64,000 nucleotides of DNA from Lentinus brumalis (Eukaryota; Basidiomycota; Agaricomycetes; Polyporales; Polyporaceae), in contig MARA01000006.1 in the NCBI GenBank assembly GCA_001792895.1, forward strand, positions 682,001-746,000. Reading direction: 5' to 3'. A program made the position numbers and the translations under genes. Below the pieces are notes generated by a model that did not search any database, was not told where the DNA came from, and saw only the letters and a list, made by a program, of their open reading frames with translations. Shown piece by piece: positions 22,467 to 34,071 of this stretch (positions are counted from its first letter, which is position 1; each line of letters begins with the position of its first letter).

Positions 22467-22970
22467 TGCTGTTGCAGTATAATCAAAGAAGTATGGCCAG
22501 TTGTCGCATGCGCGAGGCGTTTGGTAGCGCACTCACCGTCGGCTATGTCGAAGTCGAAGTCGCGAAGCCGGTGACGGAGCGCGCAAGATCGGCAGAGACT
22601 GCGACGTCAGATCGGTTGTGCTAGTACTTGGGTCTACCAGCAGACCGACCGAGCGTTATGGAGAAGGTCGTAGGTCGTGGGGGTGCAGGACTGAGGACTG
22701 GAACTACTTGAACGCGTCAACCCGTTGCTGCCTGTTGCTGCGGCGACGCGCGACGCACGACGCGTGGGAGCTTGGTGTCACGTGCTCTGGCCCTAAATTG
22801 GATCGCGATCACGTTCTGTCAGTTCTGTCATCCTGGAGCGCCCGCCGCTCTTGCCAGTCAACATCGACGTGTCTGCTATCTTTCGCACAAGCCTGCGTGT
22901 TCAAAGAACGGTGGATCTGCTAGTTGGAAACTACTTGGTTACGGGTATCCTGCCTGCCAGGCAGCTGTCT
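22467..22970. promoter_or_regulatory. promoter region of second Argonaute
   Basis: 504 bp upstream of the second Argonaute start and downstream of the ACR3 gene on the same strand. Two ACGCGT hexamers occur at 22712-22717 and 22760-22765, the same motif that is paired upstream of the first Argonaute. The hexamer is frequent in this GC-rich DNA, so a regulatory role is only suggested. Confidence 0.35.
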
Positions 22971-24382
22971 TCAGATCTCATTCTCCGCCTCTCCCCGGCT
23001 CTCAGGCCTCCAGCGCAACCTACGCCTCAGGAACAATGCTACCCATGTCAAGGCGAGCAACACCGGTACCTCTACGAGTGGTCCAATCGTGGCCGCCAAT
23101 GCCTGGTCTGAACCCACGCCGTATACGGCGATAGTAACTGCGATCGCCAGTTCCTGTATGTGAATGGTGAGCAGGTTCAGCTACGTGCGTATTGGCACTC
23201 ACGAAGTTGTTGCTCGCAGCAGTAAAACTTTGCACAACAGCCATATCGTAGGACCACTCTGTCGTCCTCCTTCCCCGCTCCTTCTCTCCTGATGTCTGTA
23301 GTTGAGCACGACGTGCACGCCACCACACGAAAGCGAATGTCGCCGTCCACATGATGACGAAGTACAAAATGAGTGGGACGAACACGCGGAAGACGGGCCC
23401 GAGGTTGTGCACGATATGGTGGCCCTGGTACGCGAACATGACGATGATCGTGTACAGCAGGCCCAGCAGCGCGAGCGGCGAGAAGTACGGCAAGAACCGC
23501 GTCTCGAAGAATTCGCGCCCCGCCAGCCTCATGACCGTGAAGCGCGTCACGACCCCCGCCGCAAGAGGGATCCCGAGATAGATGAGCACCGAGATCGCGA
23601 CGTCTCCGTACGACACATGGATGGTGTTCTGTACGCCTCCCCCGCCTCCGAGGACATTGACGAAGAGCAGCGCGAAAGGCGCATACAGCACAATCTGAAG
23701 TAGGCTGTTCAGGACGACGAGGATGGCGCAGTACTCCCCGTCGCCCTTGGCGAGTGCGTTCCAGACCATAACCATCGCGATGCAGCGCGCGAGCCCGACC
23801 ATAATCACGCCCACGCGGTAGGTCGGGAGGTCGGGGAGCGTGGCCCATGCGAGTCCGAGCATGAGGAAGGGTCCAATGATCCAGTTTAGGATGAGCGAGA
23901 CGAGGACGTGAGTGAGCGTGTGGAGGGTGGGGAGGAGGGACGGGAGCGCTTCGTAGCGCACTTTGGTGAGGATGGGCCACATCATGACGATGAGTCCTAT
24001 CGCAATCGCTGGATCAAGCGAAGGTGAGCGGATCAACTGGCGGTAAGGTCACGAATGTCCCTTACGTGCTGAGACGGATTGGAAGCGGGCAGTGTCGAAG
24101 GCGGCTTGGACACCTGGGACGAAGTTGCCGATCAGGACGCCGACAATCATGCATACCAGTATGGCGGGTGTGAGGAGTCGGTCGAGGAGGCTAAGCCTCT
24201 TCATCAATGCTGCATGCTTAGGGTGTTAGGATACATATGTGCTGTCCCCGACTTTTATACTCACCTGCAGGCACGTCGAATGCCTCCTCGGTGCTCGCAG
24301 AACTGGCGGCCTCTACTTCACTTGCACCTGTTGGCAGGTCGACAGCCCCCACGTCGCGCACTTCCTCCTTGCTAGAGCTCAT
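22971..24382 (-). CDS. ACR3: ACR3-type arsenite efflux permease
   Basis: Plasma-membrane carrier that exports arsenite, giving arsenic tolerance. The start at 24382 begins [12 protein letters not shown]. Hydrophobic segments follow one another ([74 protein letters not shown]), consistent with the ten-helix family. Diagnostic motifs are [31 protein letters not shown] with the conserved transport Cys, and [12 protein letters not shown] with the conserved Glu in the last helix. Exon 1 is 24265-24382. Later junctions read SVSAP-IAIGL and NNFV-ELAI. The C-terminal exon encodes [14 protein letters not shown] and ends at 22971. It lies behind the second Argonaute with no evident functional link. Confidence 0.93.
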
Positions 24383-24430
24383 GTTTCCTCAATTGCTGTT
24401 GGCCGTGGTGGAGGATAGAAGGAGGCTAGA

Positions 24431-24899
24431 ATGAGCGCAAGAACTGACCTGCACTCCGACTTTCTCTCAGAACAGACGCCGATTTTGAATATCGCAGTCA
24501 AATTCGGGTACGCCCACGAAGTACAGGACTTGCCTTTTCCGGAAAACCATATCGACGCTCTCCATCCGAGGACTGTCGGTGCTATGCAAATTTCTTCCGG
24601 CTCCTTGGATCACATGTCGAGTTTGTGCTCTGGCTTGAGCCAGAATGCGTGTATCTTCGACGTCTGCGAGATGCGCTCTTCCTCATAGATTGGCTCACTT
24701 TGAGCCCCTTGACTACTTACGTACTGTAGTCCGCCTCCCCCGCCCCCTACCTGAGGTTCTTCTCCCGCCACCTCTACGGAGCTTCATGACGTTTTCCTTC
24801 CATGTCCCAGCGATTGAGGACGTCGATACGCCGCCTTGGGCCAGGTTGCCCAGCCTAGAGACACTCCGCGTCACTCTCGGCAATGTGACTTTCCGATAG
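24431..24899 (+). pseudogene. possible degraded F-box/LRR-like gene fragment
   Basis: Two short open frames follow each other: MSARTDLHSDFLSEQ up to about 24688, then a frame to 24899 with LPEVLLPPPLRSFMTF and WARLPSLETLRVTLGNVTF. The second reads like the leucine-rich C-terminal part of a basidiomycete F-box protein. No F-box, no good splice joining the pieces and no continuation were found. Most likely a remnant; identity is tentative. Confidence 0.3.
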
Positions 24900-25321
24900 T
24901 TTGGCTAAGGTTCCGGCACACTCTGGTATCGAGTTTGCTATGTTCTTGGGCCGGGGGGGTAGGAGCCTGTTTGTTCCCAATACGGTTGTCGCGATGTATC
25001 ACTTACGCGCGTGTACTAGTACAATATAGCAAGTTGCATAACCTATGTTCTGGGTCTGGTCTCCGCCTCTCGAGCTTTATCGCGTCACTCCCGCGCCGTG
25101 ACACATTCGCCCATGCACGCGAGTAATCATACGCATACGCAAGGTCTACTACCCCCAACCAATGCTCGACAACTTTCCAGGAATTCCAGCAGGCTTTCAC
25201 CGTCTCCATCAGGAGCAGAACACGACTTCTTGATGCTGTCCCAGGACGTTCAAAATTCCACTTCGGTTGAGTACGCCGGTTATGGCCGCACGCGCTCGCA
25301 GCAATTCGGCATTAGGGAGAG

Positions 25322-26568
25322 GAACAACGGCCGTTTGATCGTTCGTCCTCTCCTAGAGATACCCATAAGCATCGCTGAAACGGCATTTAAGGTGCTCAAA
25401 CCTTGCTGTGATCAGCGAACATGACGTCGTCTGCTACCTGAAAGCCCGTGAATTTGTATGGCAGGTAGTTCATGAGCCGGTAGTGATTGATTATCTGTAG
25501 GTCGAGGTCGTCACCGAAGCTTGTGTGCATGAGGTTGTCTGGCGTACCTCGTCAGGGACCAAGGCACAACGAAATGTGTCCCATGCTATCTGCGTAGAAG
25601 GCTCTAGGATGAAGAGATTATCAGGAGCGTCCACCCGCTCAGTGGGCCAGCGTTGAGGTGACAATTCGCAAAAGCGCTGTAGAAGGTCGAGCGTTGTGGA
25701 GTACGATTGCTCCTAATGTGAGGCGTGCAGGGTAAACACATATTGACCAGGGCGCGAGTAATCTCGCCTTGTTCCGGAACAAGCTTCTCAGATCCTTGAA
25801 AATATGTGTAATCTCCAACCCCATGGCAAGCTCGAGAGAGCTATGACCCTTCTCCCATGTCTCTCGTCCCACCCACGGTATGCCCGTCGCGACACACGTG
25901 TAGTTGTCGCGTCTCATAACCTGCAGGAGTTCAAACATACTCATTTCCTCAGCAGTGTAAACGAAAGACTCGCCATCTGTTCTGATTCATTGGCGGTCGG
26001 GTAGCAACTCGCGGTGTCCACATCGGGTCTGTCGTCGCAGTCGCAGTATACACAGCGTCCGGCACGAGGATCCCTTTGGGGTGACGGGACGTCCGTATAA
26101 GCCACAACTGAGGGGCGTGTTCAGTCGGACGAATTCTCCACATGGAGCTTCACGTACATGGCCAAAGCAGGTGTGCCACAAGGAGCATAGCTAGGTGTGT
26201 CAGCTGTTGTGCCCGCTCGACGCCTTCGTTGACCGGGTGAGCTGCATCCGAGAAAACGCATATGGCTGCGGAGGTGTATCGAAATCCTTGCTTCAATCCC
26301 AAGTCCTCGGTCACATCGAGCATGCTTTCGAACAAATTCTTGACAGTGAATGCTGGACTCGGCGGCCACGAATCTGCAAAGTGTTCGAGGTATGGCGGCT
26401 TGTTGCAGGGCGCGGCTGCTTCCAGATTGAGCACGTCCAAGGCTTCTCTGGCTCGCGCGTGAAGAGCGTGGTCAGATATACCAGAGTTCAACGTTCAGCA
26501 GGGTGTCTATGGCCTCCGTTGCAGCCTGCAAGTCGCCGAACGAATAGGGACCATCATGTTGAGGCATA
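25322..26568 (-). pseudogene. HNH-nuclease-like gene, apparently broken
   Basis: Coding-like pieces line up on one strand but not in one frame. In order: MPQHDGPYSFGDLQAATEAI from 26568; then in another frame REALDVLNLEAAAP and LTHLAMLLVAHLLW; then RRDNYTCVATGIPWVGRETW and ITHIFK near 25900-25800; then TTLDLLQRFCELSPQRWPTE and PSTQIAWDTFRCALVPDE; then NLMHTSFGDDLDLQIINHYR and KFTGFQVADDVMFADHSK. The RDNYTCVATG...THIF arrangement is that of the HNH-type proteins common in Agaricomycetes. At least two shifts, within the first piece and before NLMHTSF, are not explained by good introns, and a stop follows GYL. It is read here as a decayed gene. A functional, heavily spliced gene is less likely but not excluded. 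Confidence 0.6.
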
Positions 26569-26904
26569 CTGGTAGATGTCTAAGTGGTGAAACAGCGGCG
26601 TATGATATACAATTTATAGGCGCCAAGCCGCGGCTTACCAGTGATTTTGGTCAGTACCAGTCCTGGCCGCAATAGAAGGCTGACAGAAAGACGAAGGAGG
26701 CTGTGATCCCGCAAGGGCGGACTTTCCTATTCGAGACGGATCCCGCGGGCATAAAGAACAGCATCACGGAAGGTAGTTTCTTGGCCGAATCCTGCCGACC
26801 CAGAGCTAGAGAAGATGCACGGCGGATGTACTGCGATTGATGCGAGATACTTGTACAACAGAGGGTTGACTGCAATAGATATACATCGTCCGAGCAACAT
26901 CCAC

Positions 26905-28540
26905 TCAGCGCTGGCCGTACGCCTTCGTCTCGTAACCCTCTGCAGAGCATGATCGTCAGCAATCAAACAAGTCCGACGAATACAGCGAAAGCGACTCACT
27001 CTTGCCAACTATAATGTTCTGGGGTTCCTGTGGCTTGTTCTCGAGGTAGTTCTCGAGGATGCTCTTCGTACCCGCAGCGTAGCGCGCCTGCGCATCGAGG
27101 GTCGTGCCGGAGTAGTGGGGGACCATGCCGTTACCACCGCCGAGAGGGTTCTTCATCGTCCTCCACGGGTGGTCCTTCGGCGCAGGCTGGACGTTCCACA
27201 CATCACCGGAGTAGCCGAAGAGTTGGCCACTCTTGAGCGCCGCGGCAACAGCGTCCTTGTCGCAAATTGCGCCACGGGCAGTGTTGACGAGCCACGCACC
27301 CTTCTTGAAGTGCTTGAGAAGCTCCTCGTTGACAAGGCCGCGCGTTCCCTCGTGCAGGGGGCAGTTGACGGTGACGACGTCGCACTTGGAGACGAACTCC
27401 TTCAGGTCCTCAATCCGACGAGCGTTCACGGCCTTGGCGGCCTCCTCGGGAAGAGCGGCGTAGTCGTAGTAGAGGAGCTCTTTGCAGTTGAAGGGAACGA
27501 GACGCTGGAGAACGCGATATCCGATGCGGCCCGCACCGATGGTACCAACGACCTTGCCCTCGAGATCGTAGGCGGCACGTGCAATCTCGGAGACTTGCCA
27601 GTCGCCGCGCTCGATCATCTATGCGAGTGGCGAACGGGTCAGTGCGTGCTGGATAGTTCACAGATGGGATTGGGGGCGTACCTCGTGTGCAGGCACAAAG
27701 TTGCGGACAAGGAGCAGGATGCTCATGATGACATGCTCGGCGACCGAGACGACGTTCGAGCCAGAGACCTCCAGCACTTCGATGCCCTTCTCGACCGCGG
27801 CGTTCAGGTCGATGTGGTCAGAGCCGACACCAGCCGTGATACAGATCTTCAGGTTCTTCGCCTGCGCATCATGAGACCAAGGTCAGTCTCTACGCTCACG
27901 AAACCCACGGCCATACGCACCTTATCAATCAGGTCGCGGGTGAGGTAGCCGGGGTGGAACGGCGTCGTAATGAGAACCTCAGCCTACCGACGGGTGTTAG
28001 CGCCACGAGATAGAACATGCTCAAAGGTTACAACATACGTCGACGATGTTCTTCTGGAAGACAGAGTTGGGGCCCTCCTTGTCGTCCGTGACCTAGACAC
28101 GTACGTCAGCGCCCCATCATGCCAAATCGTCCGCGTTGAACGGTCACTTACAATGAACTCGTGGCCCTTCTTCTCGAGCCATTCCCGGATACCGAGCTTC
28201 GCAGAACGTGAGTTAAACTGCGCAAGGCGCGTACAGCCCATCGGGTGATGTGCATACCTGATTCTCGGTCGTGCCCAGGAGACGGGGCTCCTGCTGTGCG
28301 GCCTCACCACCAGAGTAGAGAACAGCGAGGACCTAGAGAGGAGGTGGTATGACGTCAGCGGCTGCTGGTATCGAGTTGCACATCGAGCAGGACGCGCACC
28401 TTCATACCGGCGATGGATTGATAGCTGAGGGAAGGTGCGAGACGGGTAGAGTTGAGAAGGCGTGGGGACCTGCTACTAGCGGAGGACAAAAGGCCCCGTC
28501 TTATATGGGACTGCGAGAGGCCGAAACGGAGCATGGTCAT
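26905..28540 (-). CDS. NAD-dependent formate dehydrogenase, mitochondrial-type
   Basis: Oxidises formate to CO2 with NAD+. In wood-decay fungi this follows oxalate decarboxylation. The N-terminus ([20 protein letters not shown], then Ser/Arg/Leu-rich to about residue 45) looks like a mitochondrial presequence. The body has [53 protein letters not shown], the NAD fold [22 protein letters not shown] with the catalytic Arg, [11 protein letters not shown] and [17 protein letters not shown] with the catalytic His. The last exon (26905-26939) joins VGK to [11 protein letters not shown]. The start is 28540, or 28534 for the second Met. At least six short introns are needed. Length and motifs match fungal FDH of the D-2-hydroxyacid dehydrogenase family. 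Confidence 0.94.
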
Positions 28541-29894
28541 GGGTTGAACTGATCTAGCAGCGGTGTGAGATCGGGAGCCGAGCTGAATTGGGGCTAGAGA
28601 CGAGCGGCCGTCAGCGTGCGCGCGGTTGAACAGGAGAAGCACGAATTGGATTCGGGATGGGGACGAGGGAAGGACAGGCGAGAACAGGAAGCACGCACCG
28701 AAACTGTCTCCTGTGTCCACGTGGATAGCGCGGCGCACCGACTTGTTCCTGCTGACTGCGCGAGTCTGGCTAGTCTTGCAAGTATCTGCTTGGGTGCCGC
28801 TAGCTCTGCTTTATGGTTTATATCCACGCCTCGCAGAACCGCTCCGGCTCCCCACGACCAGCCTACGCCCCGGCGCACCACACATACGTCAGCTGACCCT
28901 CATAGTCCGCGAAACCGCTTCTGGGAATGCTGAACAAGCAGAACGTCCTGTGTGCAACCTCGCGCGCTTCCGTCGCGCGCCGCGAGAGCTCCCGGGTCAG
29001 CGCACAAGAATAGCAGGCTGAGAACGACGGACCGATATCCATCCATCCATCCTGACGCGACTTGCTCCGAGCTCGCGCCCTTCCAAAACCTATTATCCGT
29101 GCGTATTCTTCATGCCAGCCACTCTTTCCATCATGCATGCATCACCTCCGTATGTCATAGCACAGTAATGGCTCGCTGCGCGCAGTGGAACGTATTGGAG
29201 AGGTCACGTACCCGAGCGCAGCCGTGTATTCCTTGAATCATCCCTATTCCTCCCCCAAGTGCCTCCCGTTCCCCGCATGTCGCCTGACAATTTAGCATAC
29301 GGCTCTAGCCTCTCCGTACCTGGAGCTTCTGAACCTTCTGTGCCGGAAACCCGAGGTCTTCGCGTTCTCATGGACACCCCCATCATACACAGTGACAACT
29401 TCTACTCACATGCTTGGGCACGCGATTCCTCCTCCACAATGAATCGCTCCTGGGATTCCCTTTCGGGCGGAACGCCGTAGATGCAGATCCTCGCCAGGTA
29501 GGTCGACGCTGCTATCAGTATTCGCGTCCAAGCTATGCCGGCATGCGCGCTTGATGCGCAAACCCGTTACCCGCGCCCCGCTGCGGCACATCGTAACTGG
29601 TCGGGTGGAAAGAGGTACAAAGGTCGAATGGCCGCAGGCTGAGATTGTGCGCGAAGCAATAGTACATTAGTAGACTAGCACAAGTCCTGGGCGCAATCGA
29701 TAACGTGAACGCAGCTCTCACATGAGTACAAGGCTCGCACTCACCGGCTGCCAAGGACGAAACATCCTCTATGCGTCCATCCCTTCCCACTGCGCCAGTC
29801 GCGCCCGTCACTCGCGTCCACTCTGCATCGTCCGCGTGCCGGCCAAACAGGCAGGTGTGGGATCCAGGCTCCAGCTCCCGGACCGCCCGCCGCG
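28541..29894. other. intergenic between FDH and EXS gene
   Basis: About 1.35 kb with no recognised gene. A TATA-like TATAAACC on - is present near 28811-28830, upstream of FDH. A short CCAT/ATCC run lies at 29037-29055. The remaining open frames lack motifs. Confidence 0.45.
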
Positions 29895-32460
29895 TCACCC
29901 AGCTTCAGAGTTGGGACCACTGATATCCGAGGCGACCATCTCGAAATCATCCTGCTCAGGGATCGGCTCCCGGAACGACTCCCCACGCACCATCGCGATC
30001 CCTCCCGCACCCGCACCCGCATCCACGCCCACGTCCAATCCTGCCGAGCGCGGTGACCGGGCAGAGTCGCGATCGTGCGCCTGCGCCTCCTTGACCGTCT
30101 CCCACTCGACGCGCAGGAACACCCACATCCACCTCCTCACGACCTCCGCGAGCTCGATCCAGAAGATGATCAGGTCGCCCTCCGCGTACGAGTGCAGGTG
30201 GCTCGAGAGCTTCGCTGACCAGGTCAGACGCAACACGAGGTCCACCAGGATCGCGAATGGGTACACCGCGAGCGGGAATTGCAGTACGGGCCGGAGGCCC
30301 CACGGGTGTGATGGGCGCTCCTGCGAGAGGGCGTGCGCAACACCCTCGGGTAAGCCATCAGTGACGTTCTCTGCGGTCGGTGTTCCCGGGTGTTTCAGGA
30401 GCGCCGAGCGTGAGTGCAGCCGCGGCAGCAGGAGAGGGCGGGGCGGGCTGGGTTGGCGAGTCGGCCTGCCTACGTGTCTGGGTAGGAGGAGATCGAGTCC
30501 CCAATCGTTGGTCACGTCCCACCAGAATGAGTAGAGCGAGTTGACTGCAGCGGCGAGGAGCCTGCAGAGGATCAGGGCTCTGCCCGTGCGCGATACAGTG
30601 GAGAACGTACCATAGTCGGAACAGCTGGTGCTCGCCATGCCAAGCCTCTCTGGCTGCACTCTCGCCCTTGAGAGCTACCGTATCAGACACCACGATACGC
30701 TGGGCTGCCGAGAGGAAGATGACGGGGAATGAGGAGGCGTACTTCAATGCGTTGAAGAGTGGCCGGCGGCTCTCATTGTTCGGAGCATTGTACTCGACAA
30801 GACACTGTCTTAGACGGACAGCGTAAGGTATACTGGGAGGGAGGGGGTAGAGTTAGCGTGATGCGCCGAGAGGAGGAGGAATTATATAGGAACATGCTAA
30901 CTTTACGCTCCAATTCCGACGCCGAGCTGAGACGACCATCGCCATCACCCGTGACCCCGGGCCAGGCTTACGCATACGAATGCGAATGCGAGAGTACGAT
31001 GCCAGCTTCTGGGTTTCAACAGAAGCCAGCCTCGACCCAGAAGATCTCAGTGGAACCCACCGCAATCGCGGGCAAATTCGGCGATAGAAAGGCGTCCCCC
31101 GACTCTGACGATCATGCAGTCACTCACATACAGCCAGCCAAACGCTGGGTGCTTTACGCCTCCCTAAGCCATGGTATGTAATTCAATGACGAACCCACAG
31201 GCCCGTTGCCCACAACACGGTGACTGACAACGTGAGCGAAAGAGAGTGTGCACCCGCCGGACGGCAGACCGATCACTCCGATTGCACACTCCGCGACTGG
31301 TGGCCCGCAACGAGTCTGCCCCGTCTGCAACTTCTTGCATTTGCACCTTGAGAGCACTGCAGGGCGGGACGCCGAAGCAGGTTCACAGCTACTGCGTCAG
31401 GGAGAAGACCGTGCGGGTGATGTAGCAACATCGCTAACACGAGCACCAGCGAGGCATATATCGGAATCTCGAGCGGAATTGTACTTGTACGCGTCCCAGA
31501 GCGGCATCACACGTAGTCTCAAGCAAAACGCGTCGCGAACGAAGCGAACACTCACCTCATAAGGGTAGGCAAAATCCAGCGCGTCAGCCCGTCTTGTGCA
31601 GGCTGCGCGAGCAAGCTTCCGCTAGGAAGCAGCATATACACAGACAACCAGACGTCTCCGAGGACCTTCGCGAAGGACGTGAAGACATCCGCGAACACCA
31701 CGTCGGAGAAGTACACCCCGTGCGGTGACGGGAACAAGCACCTGTGGATCGCACTGGCCAAAGGGAAGGAGGAAGGAGTGTCAGCACGCGTATGAGTGTG
31801 TACGAAAGCGGTGGGATTGGACAACGCGAACGAGCAAAGTGATGGGCTAGTTTCACGTTTCTTCTCAAGACCCGTTTCGCCGCTCGCGTACCCCGAAGCT
31901 TGTGACGGCTTTCTACGCATGTGCACTTGGACGTCGGAGTGGAAATCCTCCAGCCGTCGGGGAGCTTCGCATACGCGCAAGACAGGGAAGCATGACAAGG
32001 AAGTAAGTACTCACCCAAGGAACCTGTCCCGCTCGTGCTTGTACAGCACATTGAACGGGCACACGAGCGCCGTCAACACGCACAGCGACGCGAGCGCAGG
32101 GATGAACTTGAAGCTGTCCACGCTCTCGATGTCTGCACGCGTCGCAAGCCGGAAGACGAGCCAGCACGCGAACGTCCACGCCGCGTACGTCACGAACAGC
32201 CTGTACACCGGTCGGTGCGCCTGCGAAGAGTGGTGCGCAGCCTTCCAACCCGCGCGTCGGTCTGTCGGCAGCGGCGACGTGAGCCGGTAGCCGTCATGGT
32301 TGTTCAGGTCGAGGACACCGGCAGCGTCGATGTTCCAGAGGTAGAGGCCGTGCAAGTTTGTCGCCCAGCCAAGGATCCCGAGTCCAACGAGGCAGAGCAC
32401 ACGGAAGGGAAGCGGGAAGGCGGAAGAGAAGTAGAGTTCGTCGTGGAAGTCGCTCTTCAT
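29895..32460 (-). CDS. EXS-domain membrane protein (ERD1-like)
   Basis: Multi-spanning membrane protein. It starts MKSDFHDELYFSSAFPLPFR at 32460, followed by membrane segments (VLCLVGLGILGWATNLHGLY, FVTYAAWTFACWLVFRL, FIPALASLCVLTALVCPFNV). The EXS part shows YFSDVVFADVFTSFAKVLGD, LKYASSFPVIFLSA and NSLYSFWWDVTNDWGLDLL, the recognised EXS core. Near the C-terminus is VVRRWMWVFLRVEWE, then an acidic tail (PEQDDFEMVASD). In yeast Erd1 acts in the Golgi in phosphate recycling and retention of luminal and glycosylation enzymes; this role is inferred. It lacks an SPX domain, so it is ERD1-like and not SYG1/XPR1-like. Exon 1 is 32015-32460, and several introns follow. The C-terminal part carries Pro- and Ala/Gly-rich stretches between helices. 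Confidence 0.85.
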
Positions 32461-32749
32461 CTAAGTAAACGAGTGGCGATCAGGCTGCTGGCGGTGGCAG
32501 GTGGGATGGCCTGGACATGGAGGCAATGCGGCAGGCGTGCAGCGGGCGCGCGTGGCGGCTACGCGCCCATTGTCGCTGGTGGCGTCGGTCACTCCGCCGT
32601 GGTTAACGCGATAAGTATCTCGACAAACGTCCATCATGTATGCGCATGGCTGGCACTCAAATTATAGATTACACATTAATCCCCAAAGTGTAGATCGGCT
32701 ACAACCGCTGGGAACGCGACAAAGCAATTCGACTGAGCCTCCTCGATAT

Positions 32750-34071
32750 TCAATCCTGACTCGGGTTGTTGCCCTCATCGGCACATACGTTGACATCGCC
32801 GCCGGGACAACCTGGATCGGGCTTCTCCGCCACGAATGGCAGGTCGGTCTGGTCCCCGGGCACGACGTCTGAAGGCTTCTCCGCAATGAAGGGTGATGTC
32901 TGAACGCGTTCCGCATCGTCCACCAACTGGATGTTCGTGCACACGAGAGCATCGTCACAGCTATCTTCCGGGTCAGGGGAGGCGAAATGCTGATTCCCGC
33001 TGTCGAACCCAGTGTCTCTGCCGCCTCCGCCTGCGTCGCCTTCAGGAGCTCCGGACTCGCTGCCGTAGTCGGCGTAGCCAGAGCCGTCGCCGGACGCACT
33101 AGTACTGAAGGTGGCGGGATAGCCAGACGCATCGCCGGAAGGACTATCGGGATAGCCTGTCTCCGCAGTGGAGCTTGAGGACCCGTTGAGCGGGCCTGCA
33201 CCGGGATCGGAAGGAGAGCCAGTAGACGAGGACGACGCTCCGTCAGCAGGAGCCGAGGCGATTCTTCCACTGGCTACAGACGGCGAAGTCGCTCCGTCGG
33301 AAGGATTTGAGGAAGTTGTTCCACCGTCTGTCGACGAGGAGTTCGCCCCGTCAGAGGGAGCCGAGGCTCCTGTTCCACTGTCCGTCGACGAGGACGACGT
33401 TCCGTCAGAGGGAGCCGAGGCGATTCTTCCACTGGCTACGGAGGACGAAGTCGCTCCGTCAGAGGGGTTCGAGGAAGCTGTGCCAACACCTGTCGACGAG
33501 GAAGTCGTCCCGTCAGAGGGAGCCGCGGCTCCTGTTCCGATGTCGGCCGACGAGGAAGGTGCACCGTCCGAGGGAGTCGAGGATGTTCCACTGTCCGTCG
33601 ACGAGACAGCCGCTCCGTCAGAGGGAGTTGCGGAGGTTGATTCGCCGGCAGTAGACGAGGAAGGCGCCCCGTCGGCGGCTGAGGGCCCAGGATACGCAAC
33701 GTTCGCATACGCAGACGGGTCGCCGCCGCCGCCGCCCGCGCCGTCACCAGATCCGCCTGCACTGCGCCCAGCACCGTGACCAGCGCCTCCGTCACCCCCG
33801 CCGGCAGTCCCTGGGCCAGCAACATTCGTATGGGTGGCGCCGAAGCAAGACTCGAGAAGCGTGGCGGGGTTGCCGTCTGTCAGGGCAGTTGTGTCGAGGT
33901 TGTCCCCCAGTAAGCTGCAAGTGACTGGGTCGACCATCTGCGGGTGCCCTGATGAGTGGGCGGAGAGGGCGGAGTAAGTGGGACACATACCTCCATGACC
34001 TGGGGCACGGGAGCCCCTTCCGAGAGGCGGGTGAGAACCACGAGATGGATGAATACGAGGAGAGAGCGCAT
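32750..34071 (-). CDS. secreted Ser/Asp/Gly-rich repeat protein
   Basis: Unknown function. Exon 1 (33991-34071) encodes a signal peptide, MRSLLVFIHLVVLTRLSEGA, and ends PQVME. A 53-nt intron joins to MVDPVTCSLLGDNLDTTALT (exon 2, 32750-33937). A Gly-rich segment follows (GGGDGGAGHGAGRSAGG). Then come about nine imperfect units of 17-20 residues built on PSDGA.SSS...SG, and an acidic C-terminus with four Cys (EDSCDDALVCTN, PGCPGGDVNVC) ending NNPSQD. The composition suggests an extended, probably O-glycosylated wall or surface protein. The repeat block is a coding minisatellite and may vary in length between strains. No known domain is seen. Confidence 0.75.
33168..33690. repeat. coding minisatellite in secreted protein gene
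   Basis: Imperfect repeats of about 51-60 bp share a CCGTC(A/G)GAGGGA core on the + strand, repeated at least eight times. The unit length is a multiple of three, so the coding frame of the gene is kept. Confidence 0.8.

Noticed and set aside
23177..23980. Arg/His-rich frame of 267 codons on - strand
   Set aside because: Out-of-frame shadow of the ACR3 exon on the same strand; composition is typical of a shifted GC-rich frame.
27115..27948. Open frame of 277 codons on + strand
   Set aside because: It lies opposite formate dehydrogenase exons with full motif support; high GC third positions open the other strand.
29722..30534. Open frame of 270 codons on + strand
   Set aside because: Ser/Arg-rich shadow of the EXS protein gene on -, without a recognisable domain.
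33168..33779. Open frame of 203 codons on + strand rich in Glu, Ala and Pro
   Set aside because: It is the complement of the PSDGA/SSS repeat gene on -, which has a signal peptide and a clean intron. The long antisense frame results from the repeat's codon pattern.
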